16,112 nucleotides of DNA, taken from contig JAFSYD010000123.1 in the NCBI GenBank assembly GCA_017443685.1, positions 1 to 16,112 of the forward strand, in the 5' to 3' direction. Below, piece after piece: positions 1 to 7,311 of this stretch. Each line of letters starts with the position of its first letter. Position 1 is the first letter of the stretch. The notes beneath the pieces were generated by a model that was not told the origin of the DNA, did not search any database, and saw nothing but the letters and a program-made list of their open reading frames with translations. Source of the DNA: Lachnospiraceae bacterium. GTDB taxonomy: Bacteria; Bacillota; Clostridia; Lachnospirales; Lachnospiraceae. Both the position numbers and the translations under genes were made by a program.

Positions 1-1410
1 GCGGATCAGGTTCGTTGTCCCGGAGATGCCGAGCGGTACGCCCGCCGTAACGACAACGATATCGCCCTCTTCCAAAAGCCCCTTCTCCTTGCCGCATTCG
101 ATCGCATGAACGATCAGCTCCTCGGCATCCGTCTTTTCCTCGACCATGATCGGGATAATGCCCCATGCCAGGTTCATCTGCCGCATCACCTTTTCCGTCA
201 TGACGCCGGCGATGATCGGTGCCTCGGGCCGGAAACGCGATACCGAATGCGCGGTCTTGCCGGACTTCGTCAATGTGACGATCGCCGTCGCGTCAAGGTC
301 GCTTGCCATCGTACAGGTACTGTGCGTGATGGCGTCCGTGATCTTCGAATGGGTCAGCTTGCTGCGCCTGCGCAGCCGCTCGATGTAGTCAATATTCTTC
401 TCGGTCTTCACCGCGATCTTCGCCATTGTCTTGACGGCTTCTATTGGGTAAGCGCCTGCTGCCGTCTCACCGGAAAGCATGATCGCGCTTGTCCCGTCGT
501 AGACCGCGTTGGCCACATCCGTAACCTCCGCACGCGTCGGCCGCGGATTATGGATCATCGAATCGAGCATCTGCGTTGCGGTCACGACGATCTTGCCCGC
601 CTCATAGGTCTTCTTGATGATCATCTTCTGCATGATCGGCACGTCTTCCATCGGCACCTCGACGCCAAGGTCGCCGCGGGCAACCATGATACCATCCGCT
701 GCCGCGATGATCTCGTCGATATTGTTGAAGCCCTGCATGTTTTCGATCTTCGCGATGATCTGGATGTCATGCCTGCCGTGATCTAACAGAATATCCCGGA
801 TCGCCCGCACATCCTCCGCGGAACGCACAAACGACGCCGCGATAAAATCAAAGTCCTGCTGCACCGCGAACACGATATCCTTGTAATCCTTCGGGCTGAT
901 GTAGTCCATCGACAGATCCACATTCGGCACATTCACGCCCTTCTTGTTGGAAAGCGCCCCGCCGTTGTCCACACGGCAGATGATGTCCGTGTCAGTCACT
1001 TCCGTAACCTCCATCTCAATGAGTCCGTCGTCGATCAGGATATGCGTCCCGACCTCCACATCCTTCGGCAGATCCTTGTATGTTATGGACACAATCTCCT
1101 TTGTTCCCTCGACATCCTTCGTCGTAAGGGTAAAGGTCTGCCCCGCGTCGAGCGTCACCTTTCCGTCCTTAAAATCCTTAAGCCTTATCTCCGGTCCCTT
1201 GGTATCCATCAGCGCCGCAACCGGAAGCTGCAGTTCTTCCCTGACCTTTTTTAACCGGTTCAGCTTTTCCTTCTGCTCCGCGTGATCCCCGTGGGAAAAA
1301 TTAAACCGCGCCACGTTCATCCCCGCCAGCATCAGGTTCTTCATCGTTTCCTCATCCTCCGAGGACGGTCCGATGGTGCAGATGATCTTTGTCTTTCTGA
1401 AATACTCCAT
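1..1410 (-). CDS. pyk: Pyruvate kinase, C-terminal end cut by the window edge
   Basis: Pyruvate kinase transfers phosphate from phosphoenolpyruvate to ADP in the last ATP-yielding step of glycolysis (cytosol). The 470 visible residues cover nearly the whole protein: an (alpha/beta)8 A domain (about 1-70 and 170-345), the inserted B domain (about 71-168) and the C domain (from about 350). Visible motifs are ARFNFSHG (34-41), MDTKGPEIR (68-76), IAKIEN with the catalytic Lys221 and metal ligand Glu223, ARGDLG (244-249), TATQML (277-282) and NPRPTRAEV (288-296). The frame is still open at base 1, at SGTTNLIR, which lies within about ten residues of the end of short-form enzymes. Whether a PEP-utiliser extension follows cannot be seen. 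The ATG at 1408-1410 has AAGGGAG (1419-1425) 8 nt upstream. The gene begins 51 nt after the htrA stop with no terminator between, so co-transcription is likely. Confidence 0.97.
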   Translation of the reverse strand, partial: MEYFRKTKIICTIGPSSEDEETMKNLMLAGMNVARFNFSHGDHAEQKEKLNRLKKVREELQLPVAALMDTKGPEIRLKDFKDGKVTLDAGQTFTLTTKDVEGTKEIVSITYKDLPKDVEVGTHILIDDGLIEMEVTEVTDTDIICRVDNGGALSNKKGVNVPNVDLSMDYISPKDYKDIVFAVQQDFDFIAASFVRSAEDVRAIRDILLDHGRHDIQIIAKIENMQGFNNIDEIIAAADGIMVARGDLGVEVPMEDVPIMQKMIIKKTYEAGKIVVTATQMLDSMIHNPRPTRAEVTDVANAVYDGTSAIMLSGETAAGAYPIEAVKTMAKIAVKTEKNIDYIERLRRRSKLTHSKITDAITHSTCTMASDLDATAIVTLTKSGKTAHSVSRFRPEAPIIAGVMTEKVMRQMNLAWGIIPIMVEEKTDAEELIVHAIECGKEKGLLEEGDIVVVTAGVPLGISGTTNLIR

Positions 1411-1461
1411 AAATCAGGCTCCCTTCGTGTTGGTAAGCAGTCCGGTCGCCTGACCGAACCT

Positions 1462-2793
1462 TTATTGTTTCTCTGTTAATGTAACGTTAAATGCCTTTTC
1501 GGTATAGCCGCCGTTCTCTTCGCGGGATACCGTAACGCTGACCTCATTGCCGGGCGAAAGGGCGGAAAGCTCCTTTTGAATATCCGACATCGACATCACC
1601 GTTCTGCCGTTGAACGCAACGATCACGTCTCCTTTTTCTATTCCTGCCGCAGCCGCGCCGCTTCCGCTGATCACGCGGGATACATAGACGCCGGTCGGCA
1701 TATTATACTGCCTTGCGGTAACCGCGTCAACATCCACCCCCGATATGCCGAGATACGCGCCGTTGTCCGCCATGTTCTCATGCTGCACGGAGCTTCCGTT
1801 CATCAGCTGCGTAAGAATGGAATTGGCCTGTGTGATCGGGATGGCGTACCCCATGCCCTCCACGTCCGTATCGGAATATTTTGCCGAAACGATACCGATC
1901 ACTTCGCCATTCATATTCAGGAGCGCGCCGCCGGAATTCCCCGGGTTCACCGCTGCGTCCGTCTGGATCAGTGAGTTCGTGATGATCGTTCCGTCTTCCG
2001 CTCGAAGCTGTACCTCACGGTTAAGAGCACTTACCACGCCGGTCGTCACCGACTGTCCGTAACCAAGTGCATTCCCGATCACGACTGCCGAATCACCGAC
2101 TGCAAGCTCCTCGGAGGATCCTAAGGTCGCGACCTTGATCTTCGAAAGCGTATCCGATGAGATATCCGCCACCTTCACGCGGACAACCGCAAGATCGGTA
2201 TCCGGATCCGTTCCCTTAAGCTCTCCCTCAATCGCCGTATCATCCGCGAAGGTAACCGTCAGCTGCCTCGCACCCGAAACGACGTGGTTGTTGGTCGCGA
2301 TATAGATATACTCATCATTCTGCGCGATGATCACGCCGCTGCCGGCGCCCTCGCTTTCATAGGTACCGACCTGCCCGAACCAGTTCCGGTACTCCGTGAT
2401 CGATACGCAGGTAACCTGGACGACTGCCGGCATCACATTTTCCACAATGTCCGATACATCCGTGACCGTCGTTGCCGTCGATACCGCAGTGGTATCCAGC
2501 GAGCCTTCGCTGCTCTCGGTGGTGTTAAGCGTCTTCGCCGTTTTGGGCTTCTCCTCTTCCTGCTTTACGGGCGTCTGCGCCGCCGTCGTACCGAGCGTCT
2601 TGTTCGCGACATAGGTCGTCCCCGTAAACGCCGCGCCCGCTGCCAGTCCGAATACAAGCCCGATCGCCGTTGCCTTTACGAGCTTTTTCCCGAAGCTGTT
2701 CGGATTCTTCGGCTTTTTCGGCGGAGGCGTCTGCTCGTACGGGTTGCTGTAATTGCCGCTGTTCTGATATTCATAATACTGATAATTGCTCAT
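1462..2793 (-). CDS. htrA: HtrA/DegP-like membrane-anchored serine protease with one PDZ domain
   Basis: This is an S1C-family envelope protease that degrades or refolds damaged extracytoplasmic proteins. With the ATG at 2793 it has 443 residues: a Tyr/Asn/Pro-rich cytoplasmic tail (1-35), one membrane anchor (about 41-63), a Thr/Ser-rich linker, a trypsin-like domain and a C-terminal PDZ (about 345-435). The catalytic triad is intact: His170 in IATNNHVVSG, Asp200 in DPDTDLAVVRV and Ser287 in NPGNSGGAL. The PDZ carries a typical GDVIVAFNG strand. An in-frame ATG at 2814 would add seven residues. I chose 2793 because AGGAGT (2803-2808) lies 9 nt before it and inside the longer version. The gene is downstream of glmS and upstream of pyk. 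Its leader contains the inverted repeats listed separately. Exact paralogue status (htrA, htrB or yyxA type) cannot be decided here. Confidence 0.94.
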   Translation of the reverse strand: MSNYQYYEYQNSGNYSNPYEQTPPPKKPKNPNSFGKKLVKATAIGLVFGLAAGAAFTGTTYVANKTLGTTAAQTPVKQEEEKPKTAKTLNTTESSEGSLDTTAVSTATTVTDVSDIVENVMPAVVQVTCVSITEYRNWFGQVGTYESEGAGSGVIIAQNDEYIYIATNNHVVSGARQLTVTFADDTAIEGELKGTDPDTDLAVVRVKVADISSDTLSKIKVATLGSSEELAVGDSAVVIGNALGYGQSVTTGVVSALNREVQLRAEDGTIITNSLIQTDAAVNPGNSGGALLNMNGEVIGIVSAKYSDTDVEGMGYAIPITQANSILTQLMNGSSVQHENMADNGAYLGISGVDVDAVTARQYNMPTGVYVSRVISGSGAAAAGIEKGDVIVAFNGRTVMSMSDIQKELSALSPGNEVSVTVSREENGGYTEKAFNVTLTEKQ

Positions 2794-2795
2794 AT

Positions 2796-2892
2796 ATTCC
2801 ACACTCCTTTTCATAAGATGGTTGCCTGATGGTGTACATCTTAAAACGAAATTGTGTGGAATTTGTGAAATTTTATAAAAAAATTATTCCAC
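2796..2892 (-). promoter_or_regulatory. htrA leader with two mutually exclusive hairpins, one covering the ribosome-binding region
   Basis: Read on the minus strand, ATTCCACAC (2862-2854) is perfectly complementary to GTGTGGAAT (2804-2796). The latter overlaps the last bases of the htrA Shine-Dalgarno AGGAGT and fills the spacer up to 2 nt before the ATG. The same first arm is also complementary over 7 nt to GTGGAAT (2892-2886), which spans the last codons and stop of glmS. The two pairings share an arm, so only one can form at a time. The stretch between the glmS stop and the middle arm is very A/T-rich, with seven T after TAA. The complementarity is seen directly. A role in controlling htrA translation, such as thermometer-like or attenuation behaviour, is inference. 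The 49-nt loop of the second hairpin weakens the case, and a protein operator is the main alternative. Confidence 0.42.
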
Positions 2893-4710
2893 CGTCACCG
2901 ACTTCGCCAGATTCCGCGGCTTATCCACATCACAGCCCTTCCCGACCGCCACATAATACGCGAACAGCTGCATCGGAATGATCGCAAGCGAGTTGGTAAA
3001 ATATGGATTCGTCTGCGGAATGTAGATCACATAATCCGCGATCTTTTCGATCTCGGTATTCTCCTCGTTCGTCACCGCTAAAATGAAGGCGCCGCGCGTG
3101 GAACACTCGACGATATTGCTCATCGTCTTCTTGTAGAGATCCTTCTGCGTCAGGATCGCGCCCACAAGCCTGCCTTCCTCGATCAGGGAGATCGTGCCAT
3201 GCTTCAGCTCACCCGCCGCGTACGCGTCGGAATGGATATACGATATTTCTTTTAATTTAAGGGATGCTTCCATGGAGATCGCGTAGTCTATGCCGCGTCC
3301 GATGAAAAAGACATCCTTTGCCGCCACGTAGCGGTTCGCAAATTTCTGCAGGCGTTCGTCGTTATTTAAGAGCATCTCGATCTGCTCCGGCAGCTTTTTC
3401 AGGTCTGTGATATATTCCTTTAACTGTCCATCGGAAAGCCGACCATTTACACGGGCAAATTTGATCGCCAAAAGATACATTGCGACTAGCTGCGCCGAAT
3501 ACGCCTTCGTAGTCGCGACCGCGATCTCCGGCCCCGCCCAGGTGTACATCACGCGGTCTGCTTCCCGTGCGATCGAACTTCCGACCACATTTACGATACC
3601 AAGCGTCAGGTTGCCATGCTCCTTTGCCTCACGCAGCGCGGCAAGCGAATCTGCCGTCTCGCCGGACTGGCTGATGATGATGACAAGCTCCTTTTCCCCC
3701 AGGATCGGGTTCCGGTAACGGAACTCGGACGCCGTGTCCACCTCCATCGGAAGCCTCGCCATCCCCTCGAAGATGTATTTTGCCGAAACGCCGACATGAT
3801 AGGCACTGCCGCAGGCGACGACGCGGATCCGGTCGATCGCACGGATCTCCTCATCCGTCATGCCAAGCTCTTCTATCACAATATCGTTGTCCTTGAGCCT
3901 GGGGCTTATCGTATCACGCACGGTCTTCGGCTGCTCATACATTTCCTTTAACATGAAATGCTCGTAGCCGCCCTTTTCCGCCGCATTCTCGTCCCAATCG
4001 ATATGCTTTGCTTCTTTTTCAATGGACTCGCCGTCCGTATTATAAAATGCGATCGCATCCAAAGAAAGCTCCGCGATCTCACCGTTGCCGATGAAGTAAA
4101 TGTCGCGGGTATATTTTAACACCGCCGGCACGTCCGACGCGATCAGATTGCCGTCCCTGCCGATGCCGGCGATCAGCGGGGAATCCTTGCGAACCGCATA
4201 GACCTTATCCGGATGATCCGCAAAAAGGATGCCGAACGCGTACGACCCGTCAAGACGGTACAGCACCTGTGAAATGGCTTCGAGCGGCTCACCTTTATAA
4301 TAATAATCCAACAAATGCGCTACCACTTCGGTATCCGTCTCTGATAAAAACTCATACCCTTTTGCCTGCAGGCGCTTCTTGATCTTCAGATAATTCTCGA
4401 TGATCCCGTTGTGCACGACCGCGATCGTTCCCGCCTTATTATAATGGGGATGCGCGTTCACATCGGAAGGCTCGCCGTGCGTCGCCCAGCGGGTATGTCC
4501 GATCCCGACCGTTCCCGGCATCGTCGCCCCGTCATGCGTCAGCTCACTCAACACCTTAAGCCGTCCCTTCGCCTTTTTCACCTGGATCGTGCTGCCGTCA
4601 TATACGGCAATTCCCGACGAATCATACCCTCGGTACTCCAATTTGGACAGCCCGTCCAAAAGCACCGGCGCTGCCGGCTTTTTCCCGATAAATCCTACGA
4701 TTCCACACAT
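2884..4710 (-). CDS. glmS: Glutamine-fructose-6-phosphate aminotransferase (GlmS)
   Basis: GlmS makes glucosamine-6-phosphate from fructose-6-phosphate and glutamine. It is the committed step to UDP-GlcNAc for peptidoglycan and other wall glycans. At 608 residues it has the family length. The N-terminal glutaminase domain begins MCGIVGFIG with nucleophile Cys2, followed by RGYDSSGIAVY, HTRWATHG (72-79), VVHNGIIEN and ETDTEVVAH. Two SIS domains follow, with CGSAYH (300-305), SQSGETADS (347-355), Glu488 in the KEISYIHSDAYAAGELKHG stretch, and the C-tail KPRNLAKSVTVE with Lys603, the residue that contacts the sugar. The ATG at 4708-4710 has AAAGGAA (4717-4723) 6 nt upstream. The lcp stop is only 18 nt away, so the gene is translated from the operon mRNA. 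There is no room for the stand-alone leader in which Gram-positive glmS ribozymes usually sit. Confidence 0.98.
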   Translation of the reverse strand: MCGIVGFIGKKPAAPVLLDGLSKLEYRGYDSSGIAVYDGSTIQVKKAKGRLKVLSELTHDGATMPGTVGIGHTRWATHGEPSDVNAHPHYNKAGTIAVVHNGIIENYLKIKKRLQAKGYEFLSETDTEVVAHLLDYYYKGEPLEAISQVLYRLDGSYAFGILFADHPDKVYAVRKDSPLIAGIGRDGNLIASDVPAVLKYTRDIYFIGNGEIAELSLDAIAFYNTDGESIEKEAKHIDWDENAAEKGGYEHFMLKEMYEQPKTVRDTISPRLKDNDIVIEELGMTDEEIRAIDRIRVVACGSAYHVGVSAKYIFEGMARLPMEVDTASEFRYRNPILGEKELVIIISQSGETADSLAALREAKEHGNLTLGIVNVVGSSIAREADRVMYTWAGPEIAVATTKAYSAQLVAMYLLAIKFARVNGRLSDGQLKEYITDLKKLPEQIEMLLNNDERLQKFANRYVAAKDVFFIGRGIDYAISMEASLKLKEISYIHSDAYAAGELKHGTISLIEEGRLVGAILTQKDLYKKTMSNIVECSTRGAFILAVTNEENTEIEKIADYVIYIPQTNPYFTNSLAIIPMQLFAYYVAVGKGCDVDKPRNLAKSVTVE

Positions 4711-4728
4711 AATCTGTTCCTTTCTCTG

Positions 4729-5877
4729 CTATTGCTGTTCCACTCCGAACCGATCTACCGTATCATATTTCCCGTAATCGATGGCCGCGTTTTCCGAAAA
4801 CCCCGTATATGCCTCGATTCCGCTGCTGATCCGTAAAAGATCCTCAGACGGCAGATAATCCGCTTCCCTGTATAAAAAGAAATGCAGCTTCCTTACATTT
4901 GACTCCAAGGTACAGGGCACGACCACCTGTCCCCTGCCGCGATACTCCGCTCCTCTCTTGTCAAAAGGAAATCCCGTCGTCTCGGTAAGCGCATATTCAC
5001 GGTAAGCGGACGCAAGCTCCATGATCTCCGTGACGGAGAGGTTCGTCGATACCTCCGGCAAAACGGCTTCCACGATCTTCGCAAGCTCCGGAAGGCTTGC
5101 CGCCTTTGCTTTTTCGATCAATTTTTCCAGCACGCGTCTCTGCCGCTGCGCCCGGATAAAATCACTGTCCGTATGCCTGATCCGGCAGTAGGTGACCGTC
5201 TGTACGCCGTCCAGATGCGTCTGTCCGGCAACCGCGGCCTGCGTATCCTTTCCGGAAAGCGCCGCAACCTCGCCGCAATCCATATGCGACGCTTCCGCCT
5301 CTGTTAAACCCTCATCAAGGTCGATCCCGCCGACAGCATCCACCGCATCCACGAGTGCCACAAAATCCACCACCACATAATCGGTAACGTCAATGTCCAG
5401 ATTCCTGCGCAGCATCGCAAGCGCTTCCTCCACGCCGCCGTGATCATACGCATAGTTGGCTTTGTGGTAACTTCCATCCGCGGTATCCAGAAAAGTATCC
5501 CGGTATATGGATGCGATCCTCACTTCCTGCGCGTCATTATCTACCGCGCAGACCATAATGCAGTCCGAATTACCGGTCTCATATTCCCCGACCGAACGAT
5601 TGTCCACGCCGAATAACGCGATCGTGCGGTAACCGTCATATTTGAAATCACCGCTGTTCGTATTAATGATATTCGCGATAAACGGCTGATCCCGGGTGAT
5701 CGCGGCAAATCCGCCCCTTGCCAGCTTCGGGACATCCGTAACGCTTTCGATTCCGAAATACAGCCAGGCAGCGATCCCCGCCGTAAGGACAAAAAGCAGC
5801 AACAGCTCCACCAGTACAAGGCGTCTGCGGCTTCGGGCGCGCAGTTCTTTTTTTGTCAACTCGTATTTTTTGCGCAT
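4729..5877 (-). CDS. LytR-CpsA-Psr (LCP) family wall-glycopolymer transferase
   Basis: LCP proteins attach undecaprenyl-pyrophosphate-linked glycopolymers (teichoic acids, capsule, other wall polysaccharides) to peptidoglycan on the outer face of the membrane. This 382-residue protein has a basic N-terminus, one membrane anchor (about 19-41) and an LCP domain (about 83-255). Expected conserved positions are present: GVDNR (90-94), SDCIMV (104-109), SIYRDTF (123-129; the usual SIPRD with Pro replaced by Tyr), HKANYAY (138-144) and RIRHTDSDFIRAQRQRR (232-248) with the Arg and Asp residues that bind the pyrophosphate lipid. A C-terminal region of about 100 residues has no clear signature. The ATG at 5875-5877 has only a weak GGAT upstream. 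It follows the glycosyltransferase gene by 87 nt and precedes glmS by 18 nt, which fits a role in ligating the polymer made by the upstream genes. The exact polymer is unknown. Confidence 0.93.
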   Translation of the reverse strand: MRKKYELTKKELRARSRRRLVLVELLLLFVLTAGIAAWLYFGIESVTDVPKLARGGFAAITRDQPFIANIINTNSGDFKYDGYRTIALFGVDNRSVGEYETGNSDCIMVCAVDNDAQEVRIASIYRDTFLDTADGSYHKANYAYDHGGVEEALAMLRRNLDIDVTDYVVVDFVALVDAVDAVGGIDLDEGLTEAEASHMDCGEVAALSGKDTQAAVAGQTHLDGVQTVTYCRIRHTDSDFIRAQRQRRVLEKLIEKAKAASLPELAKIVEAVLPEVSTNLSVTEIMELASAYREYALTETTGFPFDKRGAEYRGRGQVVVPCTLESNVRKLHFFLYREADYLPSEDLLRISSGIEAYTGFSENAAIDYGKYDTVDRFGVEQQ

Positions 5878-5880
5878 GTG

Positions 5881-5964
5881 TTATCCGCACAGATCCCATG
5901 TATCATCGATAAACGCCAAAGTCAGGAACTCGCCGGAAGGTTCCGGCCATTTCGCGGCAATTTC
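5881..5964 (-). other. 27 in-frame sense codons between the glycosyltransferase stop and a second stop
   Basis: Directly after the TAA (5965-5967) that ends the glycosyltransferase, the same frame stays open for 27 codons. They encode EIAAKWPEPSGEF followed by LTLAFIDDTWDLCG, and then a TAA at 5881-5883. That second stop is 3 nt from the lcp ATG. The stretch fills nearly the whole 87-nt gap, the largest gap in the glycan block. It could be the remnant of a longer C-terminus cut off by a nonsense change, a readthrough extension, or chance: 27 codons without a stop is not improbable by itself. No start codon with a ribosome site lies inside it in this frame. Confidence 0.35.
5932..5947. repeat. 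16-bp near-perfect palindrome GCCGGAAGGTTCCGGC
   Basis: The two 7-bp arms GCCGGAA and TTCCGGC are separated by only 2 bp. As RNA it would form a 6-bp GC-rich stem with a tetraloop, lying in the gap before the lcp gene. No T-run follows on either strand, so it does not look like an intrinsic terminator. A transcript-stability element or a protein site is possible. It also lies within the in-frame codon stretch, where it could be a coincidence of codon content. Confidence 0.35.
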
Positions 5965-7311
5965 TTAGTAGAGCCTGTAATTATCAAGCCCGATCGGCAG
6001 GTTCTTATTATAGTACGGATCGCCCGCCGCAAGCTCGTCCTTCCACAGATCCAAAAGCAGCGCGTTCGAATCCTGGGAGCTTATATTTTCCCTTGCCTTC
6101 TTCGTGGCAGTCGTCTGTGCATCCACAACGATCCTCCGCTTTGCACGGCGAATCTTTAAGCACAGGTCCAGCATCTGCGCCCTTCCCTTCAGCCGGGAGT
6201 TAAAACCGCCGACCTTGTTGAACACCTTCCTGTCGATCATAAAAAAACACGGGTCGACCATTGATACGTCACAGGGAACGATCGCCCGTTCATCATAGCT
6301 GCCCTGAAACGCGGACTGGTTATGGCATGCCGGATAGGCAATGCCGTCCGTGTCAAAAATATACCCGCAATTGTCGATCGTAAAATTGAACCGGTCAAAC
6401 CGCACACCGACCATGGCAACATCCGGCTGGCGCAAAATTCCATACATACGCTCCATCACCTTCTGCCGGCGAATGCGGACGTTGTCCTCCCGCACGAGGA
6501 AATACTCGCCGCGGTGCGCCGCATAGTCCCTGCCATTATAATCGAGCCGCCAAAAACCGAGGCTGCGCTCCTTTTCGACCTTCGCATCCACGCCCATCCG
6601 CTTTAAGTGAGCCTGTGCTACTACCATGTGCTCATGATAGACCGACTCGATCATACCACGGATCTCTTTGGTCATTCCGATATCGTCTGCAAACACACGG
6701 GTATGGTACAATAACCGCGGCACATGAACGAAGGAACGCTTTTTTTCCACCGCACGCAGAAGAAAATCATATACCGCCGCGGCCATCAGCTTTTCATTTA
6801 GCAATCCCGTCTGTGCCAGACACTGCCGGCTGATCAGCACCGTATCACCGATATAGTTCTTGTGACGCAAAAGCTCAATATTGAGATCCGGCTTAAAATG
6901 CGGATGCCGCCGGTGAATCCCCACGAGTTCGTCGTTATCGCTGTACAATATGTCCGGCGTTCCGTTCTCTTCGATCGCCGTACAAAAGATCTTAAGCGCC
7001 TCCTCGGCAAGCTTGTCGTGCTGTCCGAGAAAGAACGCATAATCCCCCGTCATCCGGTGCATCCCTGCATTCAACGCGTATGACAGACCTATGCGCTTTT
7101 TCATCCGATGATAAGCAAGCCGGCCGTCATGAGGGAAAAGCGCCTCGCAGATCTTCCTGCAGTCTTCCCTTTCGTTCTCGTCAAGTACAACGAGCTCAAA
7201 ATTCCTGTAGGTCTGCGCGGCAACAGATTCGACCGTTTCTTTAAAAAAGGGCTCTGCCGTATCCTTTGCCCAGATCAGGACGGATATCTTTTTCCCATCG
7301 GTATCTGCCAT
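5965..7311 (-). CDS. Two-lobed family 2 (GT-A) glycosyltransferase with degenerate metal-binding motifs
   Basis: The 448 residues resemble the dual GT2 proteins of O-antigen and cell-surface glycan loci. Lobe 1 (about 8-205) begins KISVLIWAKD, has the QTYRNFELVVLDEN strand, GLSYALNAGMHRMTGDY, YSDNDE (123-128), HFKPDLNIELLRHKNYIGD and VHVPRLLYHTR. Family members usually have a LDHDD-like metal/nucleotide motif after the GDY strand. Here it is LGQHD (95-99), keeping only the last Asp. Lobe 2 (about 247-405) begins part-way through a second GT-A fold (GEYFLVREDNVRI), then PDVAMVGVRF, MVDPCFFMIDRKVFNKVGGFN and LDLCLKIRRAKRRIV. It lacks the usual first Rossmann half. There are no membrane segments, so it probably acts at the inner membrane face on a lipid-linked sugar, if it is active. 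The ATG overlaps the upstream stop by 1 nt (TAATG), indicating coupled translation. Donor and acceptor cannot be told from sequence. Confidence 0.85.
   Translation of the reverse strand: MADTDGKKISVLIWAKDTAEPFFKETVESVAAQTYRNFELVVLDENEREDCRKICEALFPHDGRLAYHRMKKRIGLSYALNAGMHRMTGDYAFFLGQHDKLAEEALKIFCTAIEENGTPDILYSDNDELVGIHRRHPHFKPDLNIELLRHKNYIGDTVLISRQCLAQTGLLNEKLMAAAVYDFLLRAVEKKRSFVHVPRLLYHTRVFADDIGMTKEIRGMIESVYHEHMVVAQAHLKRMGVDAKVEKERSLGFWRLDYNGRDYAAHRGEYFLVREDNVRIRRQKVMERMYGILRQPDVAMVGVRFDRFNFTIDNCGYIFDTDGIAYPACHNQSAFQGSYDERAIVPCDVSMVDPCFFMIDRKVFNKVGGFNSRLKGRAQMLDLCLKIRRAKRRIVVDAQTTATKKARENISSQDSNALLLDLWKDELAAGDPYYNKNLPIGLDNYRLY

Noticed and set aside
106..786. Long plus-strand open frame of 226 codons opposite pyk
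   Set aside because: It lies antisense to a clearly conserved pyruvate kinase, is rich in Arg/His/Asp as expected for a shadow frame, and shows no family motif.
1441..1461. CGGTC/GACCG stem between htrA and pyk as a terminator
   Set aside because: The stem is only 5 bp, the loop is 4 nt and no T-tract follows on the minus strand.
2794..2814. Upstream ATG at 2814 as the htrA start
   Set aside because: It would place the good AGGAGT site inside the coding region and has no ribosome site of its own.
2841..2869. Possible promoter TTCACA - 17 bp - TTTTAA before htrA
   Set aside because: The -10 matches at only three of six positions and the region is A/T-rich, so such matches are expected by chance.
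2871..2886. T7 run directly after the glmS stop as an intrinsic terminator
   Set aside because: No GC-rich stem precedes the T-run in the glmS 3' end. Only short A/T pairings are possible.
5878..5964. Separate small gene in the gap before lcp
   Set aside because: The only ATG-started frame (near 5949) is 15 codons long with no ribosome site. The longer open stretch is in frame with the glycosyltransferase and has no start of its own.
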